A DNA stretch of 64,000 nucleotides from Hymenobacter profundi. GTDB taxonomy: Bacteria; Bacteroidota; Bacteroidia; Cytophagales; Hymenobacteraceae. The stretch's first letter is position 1, and every line of letters starts with the position of its first letter. The DNA lies in contig NZ_JAHWGL010000001.1 of NCBI RefSeq assembly GCF_019334315.1, positions 62,001-126,000 of the forward strand, read 5' to 3'. A program made the translations under genes and the position numbers. Below, one piece after another: positions 16,715-23,970 of the stretch. The notes under the pieces were generated by a model, which saw only the letters and a list, made by a program, of their open reading frames with translations, was not told the origin of the DNA and ran no database searches.

Positions 16715-17122
16715 ATGAAAACGGCATTCTTTACGCTCCTGCTTACCTGTGCACTTGTTGGTTCTGCCTCGGCACAAAAGCAGCAGAGCCTACTGGCGGA
16801 ACTGCCCGGCACCAATGAAATCCCTGCCGAACGGGTAGAGGCCCTGACGCGTGCTATGGCGACTACCCTGCACCTCAATGAAGGCCAGTATATGCGCCTA
16901 CGCGAGGCAAACCGCATCAAGCTCACCCGCCTCGACGAGATTCAGTGGCAGACCCGCGACAACGTGGCCCAGCAGCAAGCGCAAACTTTGGAGTTGCAGG
17001 CACAATACGAAACGGAATGCAGCCGCATTCTGTCGCCGTCTCAGTTGATGGCCCTGCGCGAGGAGCAGCAGAAGAAAGGCCAGCAGCCCAAGCGCGACCC
17101 CAGCATAGGTGGGGTAGGCTAG
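16715..17122 (+). CDS. small exported protein of unknown function (LTXXQ-like layout)
   Basis: The protein has 135 residues with a clear signal peptide (MKTAFFTLLLTCALVGSASAQ). The mature part is helical and Gln-rich: LHLNEGQYMRLREANRIKL, then a Gln/Glu coiled stretch and ILSPSQLMALREEQQKK. The repeated L-x-x-x-Q/L-S-P-x-Q pattern recalls Spy/CpxP LTXXQ periplasmic chaperone-like proteins, but the resemblance is loose. It is convergent with the lipoprotein gene at 17213. Confidence 0.7.
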   Translation: MKTAFFTLLLTCALVGSASAQKQQSLLAELPGTNEIPAERVEALTRAMATTLHLNEGQYMRLREANRIKLTRLDEIQWQTRDNVAQQQAQTLELQAQYETECSRILSPSQLMALREEQQKKGQQPKRDPSIGGVG

Positions 17123-17149
17123 GCCCTCTCCCAATTAAACAATATAAAT

Positions 17150-17185
17150 GAAGGGCGGCCGCATCAGATGATGCAGCCGCCCTTC
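17150..17185. terminator. bidirectional terminator
   Basis: GAAGGGCGGCCGCATCA pairs with TGATGCAGCCGCCCTTC, with one mismatch and a 2-base loop. It lies between two convergent genes. Confidence 0.8.
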
Positions 17186-17212
17186 GTTGTTGATAGAGGG
17201 TAGGAAAGGCGG

Positions 17213-17599
17213 TTACGGCTGATAGAGTACCTCGCTCACGACGCCCGTTGGACTGAAGCGCAGACGCAGCTTGCTGGCTGCCGAGCGCGGGTGGCGCGGC
17301 TCACACTGGGCGCCGGGCGCCACGTAATAGATATAAATCTTCTCGGTTTGTTCGCTCAACTCGTTTTCGTCGGGGTGGCCCAGCAGGGCGTCGATGGCGT
17401 CGGTGCGGGTATCGTAGAGCAGGTCGCGGTGCTGGAGCAGGGCGGGGAGTAGGGCAGCACGCTGGTTACGACAGGCATAAGCATCCTGCCGCCACGCCGC
17501 CGCATCGAAGCCCGGAATAGCGCGCAAATCGTGCCCGCACGCACTCAGCAGCACCAGGCAAACAGCAAAGGCAAACAGGCGGCGAAGGGTAGGGAGCAT
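17213..17599 (-). CDS. small lipoprotein of unknown function
   Basis: The protein has 128 residues. MLPTLRRLFAFAVCLVLLSACG is a lipoprotein signal peptide with lipobox LSAC. The mature domain contains a conserved-looking DALLGHPDENE segment and KIYIYYVAPGAQCEP, followed by a C-terminal strand LRLRFSPTGVVSEVLYQP. This resembles the BamE/SmpA-like fold order (helices, then strands, with a G-x-P turn). That similarity is weak and offered only as a possibility. ATG 17599. Confidence 0.7.
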   Translation of the reverse strand: MLPTLRRLFAFAVCLVLLSACGHDLRAIPGFDAAAWRQDAYACRNQRAALLPALLQHRDLLYDTRTDAIDALLGHPDENELSEQTEKIYIYYVAPGAQCEPRHPRSAASKLRLRFSPTGVVSEVLYQP

Positions 17600-17794
17600 A
17601 GAAAACGCAATAGAAATTTAGGCAGAAAGAGCAGGGTGAGTAGCTCGGCAGAACGCAAAGTAACGCAGATTTAATCGGCCTGCTACGGGGGTAGGCTGGG
17701 TGTAGTTCCGCTATTTCTGTTAAATTTGGCAAGCCAGTTCTATGGAATAGCTCTCCGCGTACCGATATCTGTTCATCTCGACTACTCACAGCCT

Positions 17795-18598
17795 ATGTCC
17801 TACCTGCCGACTGTTAGCGCTAGCCTGCTCTTGTCCGCTCTCTCGTTTCTGCCCACCAACAGCGCGCCCGTAGCGGCCGCGCCGGCCCCTACTGCGGTGG
17901 TCGTAGAGGCGCCATCTTCCCGCGCCCTGGCCACAGCTGCCTTCGAGCAACATATTTTGCAAAGCTACGCCCAGAGTGGTTTGGTGACTTCTGGCCTACC
18001 CGTCTTGGTGTTCCGCGAGGCGCTGATTGGATTCTACAACCTGCGACAGCAAGGCAAAATAGCACCCGACCAGCACGTGCTCACGGTTATCGATTTCAGT
18101 CAGTCGAGCAAGGCGCAGCGGTTTTGGGTGATTGATCTGGAAAAGCAGCGCCTGCTGTTCCGCACCCTGGTAGCGCACGGCAAAAATACTGGCGAGGAGT
18201 TCGCCCAAACTTTCTCCAACCGCGAAGGCTCCGAAATGAGCAGCCTGGGTTTCTACCGCACCGGGCGCACCTACCAGGGAAAGCACGGCCTGTCGCTGAA
18301 GCTGCACGGACTTGATACGAATTACAATACCAACGCCTACGACCGGGCCGTGGTAGTGCACGGTGCCAGCTACGTGAGCGAAGACTTTGTCCGGCAACAT
18401 GGCCGGTTGGGTCGCAGCCAGGGCTGCCCCGCTCTACCCGTGGGCGAGTCGTCGGACATTATTCGGGCCATCAAAAACGGCTCCGTGGTGTATGCACACG
18501 GGCCTGCTCAGGCCAGCTACGCCTCCAACTGGCTGAACCTGGAGCCCGCCGTGCTGGCCTTTGCCGGCACTACGGGTAGGGTAGTAGCCGGACAATAG
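17795..18598 (+). CDS. exported murein L,D-transpeptidase-like protein (YkuD_2 type)
   Basis: ATG 17795 gives 267 residues with a hydrophobic signal segment (SYLPTVSASLLLSALSFLPT). The C-terminal catalytic region has His189-Gly190 in VVVHGASYV and the Cys motif S-Q-G-C at 208-211 within LGRSQGCPALP. This is the H-x(n)-S-x-G-C signature of L,D-transpeptidase folds. Such enzymes cross-link or trim peptidoglycan in the periplasm. A longer frame to 17726 lacks a plausible signal peptide. A palindromic terminator follows 16 bp downstream. Confidence 0.88.
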   Translation: MSYLPTVSASLLLSALSFLPTNSAPVAAAPAPTAVVVEAPSSRALATAAFEQHILQSYAQSGLVTSGLPVLVFREALIGFYNLRQQGKIAPDQHVLTVIDFSQSSKAQRFWVIDLEKQRLLFRTLVAHGKNTGEEFAQTFSNREGSEMSSLGFYRTGRTYQGKHGLSLKLHGLDTNYNTNAYDRAVVVHGASYVSEDFVRQHGRLGRSQGCPALPVGESSDIIRAIKNGSVVYAHGPAQASYASNWLNLEPAVLAFAGTTGRVVAGQ

Positions 18599-18614
18599 CG
18601 TTATAATTATGCTG

Positions 18615-18664
18615 ATAAGCAACAACGCCCCGCGGCCAATTGGCCGCGGGGCGTTGTTGCTTAT
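18615..18664. terminator. 50-bp perfect palindromic bidirectional terminator
   Basis: A perfect palindrome centred on CCAA|TTGG: ATAAGCAACAACGCCCCGCG and onward, followed by its complement. It closes two convergent genes. Confidence 0.9.
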
Positions 18665-18678
18665 TGGGGTGGAAGCAG

Positions 18679-18873
18679 TTAGGCCCGGTCGCTGGTTGTT
18701 TTTACCAGGTTGATGCCGGCAAAAAAGAAAATCAGGCCCACCAGGAAGGGAACAAAAGAGTTCATCTTGCCTAAACCGATGCCGCCGACGCCAAGAAAGC
18801 CCATGGCGCCAATGATGATACCAACGATGCCTAGAACCGTGAGGATAGTGCCGAACGTGCGTTTCTGATTCAT
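18679..18873 (-). CDS. 64-residue two-helix membrane protein
   Basis: Two membrane segments are visible: FGTILTVLGIVGIIIGAMGF and FVPFLVGLIFFFAGINLV. A Gly-rich turn (GVGGIGLGKMN) joins them, and the ends are charged. The start is ATG 18873. Small proteins of this look are common in Hymenobacter-like genomes, but function is unknown. It is divergent from the M48 protease gene. Confidence 0.75.
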   Translation of the reverse strand: MNQKRTFGTILTVLGIVGIIIGAMGFLGVGGIGLGKMNSFVPFLVGLIFFFAGINLVKTTSDRA

Positions 18874-18950
18874 GAGAAGGGAGAGTTAAAATGGGAGAAT
18901 AGGAAGACGGGAGAGTCTATTTTGACCTGATACGTGAACAAACAGAATTT

Positions 18951-18962
18951 GGCTATATAGCC
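18951..18962. promoter_or_regulatory. 12-bp perfect palindrome GGCTATATAGCC, possible operator
   Basis: This lies in the 177-bp divergent region between the 64-residue membrane protein gene and the M48 gene, about 80-90 bp from each start. Only symmetry and position support an operator role. Confidence 0.3.
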
Positions 18963-19050
18963 GAAAGCAACCCTGCGTGCCGGCCGTCGTTAGTAAGCCC
19001 AACAAGGCCTACCAATCGGCCTACTCACTCCCTTTTTACTGCCCTACACC

Positions 19051-19860
19051 ATGAGAGGACTTCTGCGCTATGTGGTCGCCGCTGTGCTGGCCCTATCCGC
19101 ATTCATCACCTATTACTGCAACTCCACCACCAACGAGGTGACCGGCGAAACGCAGCACGTGGCCATGACCACCGACGAGGAAATTGCCCTGGGCCTGCAA
19201 GCCGCGCCCCAAATGGCCCAACAGTACGGCGGCCTATCGCAGGATGCGCAGGCGCGGGCCGTAGTGGAGCGCGTAGGAGAAAAGATTATCAGTAGCACCA
19301 AGGCCGGCCAGACGCCCTACAAGTTTCAGTTTCACTTGCTGGCCGATCCGAAAACCATTAATGCCTTTGCGCTGCCCGGCGGGCAGGTGTTTATCACCGA
19401 AGGTCTGTTGCGCAGCCTGACTTCCGAAGGGGAGCTGGCCGGCGTGCTGGCCCACGAGGTAGGGCACGTGGTAGGCCGGCACTCGGCCGAGCAGGTAGCG
19501 AAGTCCAAGCTCACACAAGGCCTGAGCGGGGCCGCCGCCATTGCTGCATACGACCCCGACCGTCCGGCCACGGCCGCAGGTGGAGCCGTAGCCGCTGCTA
19601 TTTCCAAACTCCTAACCCTGCGTTACGGCCGCGACGATGAATTGGAAGCCGATAAGCTGGCCGTCGATTTCACACCCCAGGCCGGGTACGACCCTCGCTC
19701 TATGATCAAGGTGATGGAGATTCTGGACCAGAAAGCCGGGGGCAGCAACCCACCCGAGTTCCTGAGCACGCACCCCAACCCCAGCAACCGCATTGGGCAC
19801 TTGCAGGAAGAAATTGCCGCCGAGTTTCCCCAGGGCGTACCCTCCAATCTGAAGCAATAG
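19051..19860 (+). CDS. M48 family zinc metalloprotease
   Basis: The protein has 269 residues. The N-terminal segment LLRYVVAAVLALSAFITYYC is an export signal or anchor; the Cys could be lipidated but the lipobox is not canonical. The protease core has HEVGH at 135-139 and third zinc ligand Glu199 in DELEADKLAVDF, as in BepA/YfgC-like periplasmic M48 proteases that clear misfolded outer-membrane proteins. No TPR domain follows. It is 8 bp ahead of the lipid-kinase gene, so probably cotranscribed. Confidence 0.92.
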   Translation: MRGLLRYVVAAVLALSAFITYYCNSTTNEVTGETQHVAMTTDEEIALGLQAAPQMAQQYGGLSQDAQARAVVERVGEKIISSTKAGQTPYKFQFHLLADPKTINAFALPGGQVFITEGLLRSLTSEGELAGVLAHEVGHVVGRHSAEQVAKSKLTQGLSGAAAIAAYDPDRPATAAGGAVAAAISKLLTLRYGRDDELEADKLAVDFTPQAGYDPRSMIKVMEILDQKAGGSNPPEFLSTHPNPSNRIGHLQEEIAAEFPQGVPSNLKQ

Positions 19861-19868
19861 CCCCTGTC

Positions 19869-20768
19869 ATGGCTGAGCAACTGCGCCACTTGCTGTTTGT
19901 GCTGAATCCCGTTTCCGGTGATATTGACAAGGATAAATTGGAAACTACCTTGCAGCAAACCTGTACCGAGCACGGCCGCACGGCCGCGTTCTGGCACACG
20001 ACTGGCGAGGATGACCTGCAAAAGCTGACCCAGCACCTGGCTAGGCAGCGCTACGACGCCGTGTTTGCCGTGGGCGGTGATGGTACTGTGAAACTGGTGG
20101 CTGAAGCTTTGCTGACTACGGACTCCATATTGGGTATCCTACCCATGGGATCAGGCAATGGCCTCTCCAAAGACTTGCGTATTCCGCAGGACACGGATGA
20201 AGCGCTGGAGCTGATCTGGGACCACGAAGTGCAGGCCATTGACACAGTGCGTGTCAATGGCCAATTCTCCGCCCACCTAGCCGACCTGGGTTTCAATGCT
20301 TTAGTAGTGAAAAAGTTCTGCGAGGGCGATACGCGCGGGCCGGGCGCCTACGTGCGTATCGCGCTGGCTGAGTATGGGGAATACGAGCCATTGCGCTACC
20401 GCATCGAAACCGATGAGGAAGAGGTAGAGACGGAAGCGTTTATGCTGACCATTGCCAACGCCAACACCTTCGGTAGCAATGTCGTTATCAACCCTAATAG
20501 CCGGTTAGATGACGGAAAGTTTGAAATCTGTTTGGTGGCACCCTTTCCGGCCGAGGCTGCGCCGGGCTTACTCTACCGCCTATACACGCAGGCATTCGAC
20601 ACCTCGGATTACACCCGGCGTCTATCGTGTCGGCGGGCTACTATTCGTGTGCCAGGGCATGAAAAGGCCCTGGTGCAGGTAGATGGTGAGCCTCTAGAAT
20701 TGGAACTGCCTATCACCGTTGAAATCAGCCCACAGAGCCTGCGCGTGCTGACGCCGCGGCAGGGGTAG
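19869..20768 (+). CDS. diacylglycerol-kinase-family lipid kinase (YegS/DgkB type)
   Basis: The protein has 299 residues from ATG 19869. The DAGK catalytic domain begins with FVLNPVSG and carries the ATP-binding GGDGT at 69-73 and ILPMGSGNGLSKDL. The C-terminal beta-rich domain ends in DGEPLELELPITVEI. The family phosphorylates diacylglycerol or related lipids at the membrane. A 12-bp perfect hairpin (20234-20262) sits inside the coding sequence. The last 44 bp overlap the convergent metallophosphoesterase gene. Confidence 0.9.
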   Translation: MAEQLRHLLFVLNPVSGDIDKDKLETTLQQTCTEHGRTAAFWHTTGEDDLQKLTQHLARQRYDAVFAVGGDGTVKLVAEALLTTDSILGILPMGSGNGLSKDLRIPQDTDEALELIWDHEVQAIDTVRVNGQFSAHLADLGFNALVVKKFCEGDTRGPGAYVRIALAEYGEYEPLRYRIETDEEEVETEAFMLTIANANTFGSNVVINPNSRLDDGKFEICLVAPFPAEAAPGLLYRLYTQAFDTSDYTRRLSCRRATIRVPGHEKALVQVDGEPLELELPITVEISPQSLRVLTPRQG

Positions 20769-21996
20769 GCGCTATGGCTTCGCTCGGAGCGGCGGCAGTA
20801 TACAGGCGGCTTCGGAAGGGCTCGGTGGCGCGCACTGCACCCGTCTGGTTGCCTGGCTCCAAGGTGCGGAGCCAGGCTTCGCCGTTGGCATAAAACTCTA
20901 TCACGAAGAAGCCTTTGTGCTCGTGCGTGAAGGTAGCTTTGCCTCCCTTCTGCACGAAAGCCGTTTTGCTACCCGAGCCACTCACCAGATAGTGCCCCCC
21001 GCGCCGCTGGAAATATTGCAGGTTGTGGTCGTGGCCGGCGGCGTAGATGACGTTGGGAAAATCGCGCAGCACCCGGAGCAAGCGCCGCCGCATGGCGCGG
21101 TAGCGCGGGTGGGCCATGTCCTCGGCCGCGCCTACCACCCGCCGGTACGCCGGAAACAATGACCCCACCACGGGTAGGGGCACATATGCCTTTTTGTGGA
21201 CCGCCAGTAGCGGAAACACGTGCTGCTTGGTGGTGAACTGGCCGCCGTGCATGGCATTAGAATACAGCGGGTGATGCCCGGCTACCACAATGCGCTGGTG
21301 CTGGTTGGCGGCCAGCACTTGGCGCAACTGCTCAAACGGCTCCCGGCTGGTAGTGGCTGTGCATCCGTAGGCATCACCCAAGGGGCGCGTGCCATGTTGC
21401 ACCCACCATTGGGTATTCAACACTACCAACAACACATTGCCAGGAAGTTGCAGGGTAGCGGGGCCGGGGCAGCCGCGAGCGGGTAGATAGTGCGCTGTAG
21501 GTAAGTTGTCGCGCACATAAGCCTCCTGGCGCAGCAGATATTCGTAGCCGTCGCGGCGACCTTTGTTCCAATCGTGGTTGCCGCTGAGGAATATCACGCG
21601 TCCTGCAAACGGCCGCAGGGCGTCCAACTGGGCGTTGAGGCGGTGCTCGGCATCGGCGCGGCCGGGGTGGGTAGGGGCCGGCAGACCGGTAGGGTAGATA
21701 TTATCGCCCAGAATAACTACTGCTCCTGCTTCGCCCGTTTGTTGCTGCCAGTCTTGCAGTAGGTTAATCACTGGGTCGCGGCCGTTGGTGGCTACGGCGC
21801 CCAGGTCGCCTACCAGCGCGATACTGTAGGCCGGCGTTTCAGATGGGGTAGGGGCAGCCGCTCCCGCACGGGCAGTAGAAGATACGTAGGGCTGACGCCG
21901 GTAGCGGCGTTCCTGCCCATAGCGATACAGCAGCCACAGGGCAGTTGCGCCAGCCAGGCCAACCAGCGCATACACCAGAATGAAAGTGAAGGACAT
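20725..21996 (-). CDS. membrane-anchored metallophosphoesterase
   Basis: ATG 21996 gives 423 residues. A single N-terminal membrane segment (FILVYALVGLAGATALWLLY) precedes a calcineurin-like phosphoesterase domain. Its metal ligands are GD (63-64), GDNIYP (97-102), GNHDWN (139-144), AGHHPLYS and AGHDHN. The family hydrolyses phosphomonoesters or diesters; the substrate is unknown. Its 3' end overlaps the DAG-kinase-family gene tail to tail by 44 bp. A longer frame to 22047 adds 17 residues before the membrane segment and is less likely. Confidence 0.9.
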   Translation of the reverse strand: MSFTFILVYALVGLAGATALWLLYRYGQERRYRRQPYVSSTARAGAAAPTPSETPAYSIALVGDLGAVATNGRDPVINLLQDWQQQTGEAGAVVILGDNIYPTGLPAPTHPGRADAEHRLNAQLDALRPFAGRVIFLSGNHDWNKGRRDGYEYLLRQEAYVRDNLPTAHYLPARGCPGPATLQLPGNVLLVVLNTQWWVQHGTRPLGDAYGCTATTSREPFEQLRQVLAANQHQRIVVAGHHPLYSNAMHGGQFTTKQHVFPLLAVHKKAYVPLPVVGSLFPAYRRVVGAAEDMAHPRYRAMRRRLLRVLRDFPNVIYAAGHDHNLQYFQRRGGHYLVSGSGSKTAFVQKGGKATFTHEHKGFFVIEFYANGEAWLRTLEPGNQTGAVRATEPFRSRLYTAAAPSEAIAPTPAAASARAGSVG

Positions 21997-22288
21997 ACTA
22001 CGGGTACGCAAAACAGCGCCACCAAGTACGGAGTGGAAGCGTAACATTTTGCGTTCCAGGGCACGGTAGTACTACGCGGCTGGTTCACCTCACCCCTCCA
22101 CCCCATCTCTTATAAAGGTATAAAGGGAGAGGAGGAGCCATGAAGGTTCTTATCTGACTTGTTTTTCTGATGCGGCTTTCACTTCGTTTTCAATGATGAA
22201 GCGAACCGCGCGGGCATTTCGAAATCAGGTACTTGAAATCGAAGTTGCGAAGAAGCCGCGAAATCCAGCTAACCTGCACCATCTGTGA

Positions 22289-22924
22289 TTAGAAGTTGGG
22301 CGGCGTAAGGTTTTTGAAATGACCGTTCAGCCGGGCGCGGTCCTTCAGGCGCTCAGTTTCCATGAGTACGGGTAGGGTTTGGTCGAGGTGTTCGCGCACG
22401 AGTTCTTGGCGTTCCAGCTCGCTGGTGGCGGCCAGTAGCTGGTATTCCTGTGTCTGGCTCATGCCCAAATGATGGGCTACATCGAAAATACGGTAGTCGG
22501 TTGGGAGGTCGAGCAGGAGCTTGCGCAGGCCCAGGATGTCGTAGAGACGGCGTACCTGCTCCGAGATACGCTCTTGCAGCACGGGGTCGCCCACGGCATC
22601 GTCTTGAATATCCTCTATCTTGCCAGCGGCATATAACTTGTTGGGGGCCTGACGATAGAACTCCCGAATGCGGAACACGCCCACGCCCTGCGTCCGAATG
22701 TCCATCTCGCCGGAGGGATACACCTTCTCCACTTCCAGCAATTTCACTTCGGTGCCTAGTTGGCCCACGCTGTTATTTAAGTAGGGCGGAATACCGAAGG
22801 TAATGCCCTCCTCGATGCAGTCGCGCACCAGTTGCCGGTAGCGGGGCTCAAAGATGTGTAGATTCAGCTTTTCCCCCGGAAAAACTATCAAATTCAACGG
22901 AAACAAGGCCAACAGACGTGCCAT
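22289..22924 (-). CDS. Lon substrate-binding (LAN) domain protein
   Basis: ATG 22924 gives 211 residues; the frame extends upstream without support. FPLNLIVFPGEKLNLHIFEPRYRQLVRDC is the typical opening of the Lon N-terminal (PUA-like) domain found alone in many bacteria. The remainder is helical (SEQVRRLYDILGLRKLL, then LERQELVREHLDQTLPVL). There is no ATPase or protease domain, so it is a stand-alone domain, presumably binding peptides or unfolded protein. It is divergent from mtgA by 131 bp. Confidence 0.88.
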   Translation of the reverse strand: MARLLALFPLNLIVFPGEKLNLHIFEPRYRQLVRDCIEEGITFGIPPYLNNSVGQLGTEVKLLEVEKVYPSGEMDIRTQGVGVFRIREFYRQAPNKLYAAGKIEDIQDDAVGDPVLQERISEQVRRLYDILGLRKLLLDLPTDYRIFDVAHHLGMSQTQEYQLLAATSELERQELVREHLDQTLPVLMETERLKDRARLNGHFKNLTPPNF

Positions 22925-23055
22925 ACAAGCAAGGAAGATAAGAACCGAAAGGTACCGGAAAATTGAAAACAGCGGCCATCGGCAACGCAAATCGCCTACT
23001 TTTGCGCTGGTGTCCGGTGGACGCTGGTAGGCATTAAACGGAATTCTCGTCGGTA

Positions 23056-23802
23056 GTGGCGGATTATACACAACTAGCGCGCCGCACAGGGCGCATCGTG
23101 CTGCAAGTAGCGGCGGCTTTGTTTCTGGCTTCGGTGGCCTGGGTGCTGGTGTACCGCTGGGTGGCACCGCCCGCCACCTGGATTATGCTGGAGCGCCGCG
23201 CGCACCCGCCTATCGGCCGCGGCTACTACGGCATCCGCCCCGAGGGCGACCGGCAGATTCGCTACACGTTCTGTTCGTTGGACGAAGTATCGCCCAACGT
23301 GCCGCTAGCCCTGGTAGCCGCCGAGGACCAGCGCTTCCTGGTGCATCACGGCTTCGATGGCGGCGCGCTGTGGCAGGCTGCCAAGCACAACTGGGAGGGA
23401 GGCAGTAAGCTGGTAGGGGGTAGCACCATCTCGCAGCAAGTGGCCAAAAACGTATTTCTGTGGCATGGCCGCAGCTACGTGCGCAAAGCCGCCGAGGCCT
23501 ACTTTACGGTGCTGATTGAGGTGCTATGGAACAAGCGACGCATCATGGAAATGTACATGAGCGTGGCCGAGATGGGCGACTGTATGTTTGGGGTGGAAGC
23601 CGCCTCGCAGCAGTATTTCCACAAATCGGCCAGCAAGCTCACGCAGGCCGAGGCCGCGCTGCTGGCCGGCGTGCTACCCAATCCGCTACGCTTCCGGGCC
23701 AGCAACCCCGGCCCCCAGGCCCGCGCCAAGCAGCAGCGCGTGGTGCGCCGGATGCGGGCGCTGCGCGGGTCGGTCTATGTGAAGGAGTTGATGGAAAAGT
23801 AG
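23056..23802 (+). CDS. mtgA: monofunctional peptidoglycan glycosyltransferase
   Basis: MtgA polymerises lipid II into glycan strands at the outer face of the inner membrane. The protein has 248 residues. The N-terminal membrane anchor is IVLQVAAALFLASVAWVLVY. The GT51 motifs are AAEDQRF (catalytic Glu90), GGSTISQQVAKN (121-132) and the KRRIMEMYMSVAEMG region with the second Glu. No transpeptidase domain is present. The start is GTG at 23056; no ATG fits. The stop codon is followed at once by a perfect terminator. Confidence 0.95.
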   Translation: MADYTQLARRTGRIVLQVAAALFLASVAWVLVYRWVAPPATWIMLERRAHPPIGRGYYGIRPEGDRQIRYTFCSLDEVSPNVPLALVAAEDQRFLVHHGFDGGALWQAAKHNWEGGSKLVGGSTISQQVAKNVFLWHGRSYVRKAAEAYFTVLIEVLWNKRRIMEMYMSVAEMGDCMFGVEAASQQYFHKSASKLTQAEAALLAGVLPNPLRFRASNPGPQARAKQQRVVRRMRALRGSVYVKELMEK

Positions 23803-23846
23803 ACAAACAAAAAAGCCGGACCATAGGTCCGGCTTTTTTGTTTGTC
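23802..23846. terminator. perfect terminator hairpin of mtgA
   Basis: 21-bp perfect arms (GACAAACAAAAAAGCCGGAC and one more pair) around loop ATA. It overlaps the last base of the mtgA stop and the first bases of the adjacent repeat. Confidence 0.88.
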
Positions 23847-23967
23847 ATTCCGAGTGTAGCGAGGAATCTGAGTAAACTTGCTACTTGTGCTCCAGCCCGC
23901 AGAAAAACGGCATCTTTTTATTACAAGCAATAGTTTTACTCAGATTCCTCGCTACACTCGGAATGAC
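23844..23967. repeat. inverted repeat, GTCATTCCGAGTGTAGCGAG family
   Basis: Arms of about 33 bp (23844-23876 and 23935-23967) begin GTCATTCCGAGTGTAGCGAG and end in TCTGAGTAAA. They surround a 58-bp core with no inner symmetry. A single-arm relative lies at 8107-8149. It fills the gap between convergent mtgA and the oxidoreductase. Confidence 0.85.
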
Positions 23968-23970
23968 AGA

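Noticed and set aside
22048-22288. Possible repeat in the metallophosphoesterase-Lon-domain gap
   Set aside because: GCGGCTT arms with related interiors can be aligned, but the match is too weak. Only the end near 22255-22290 resembles another repeat (the 10664 element).
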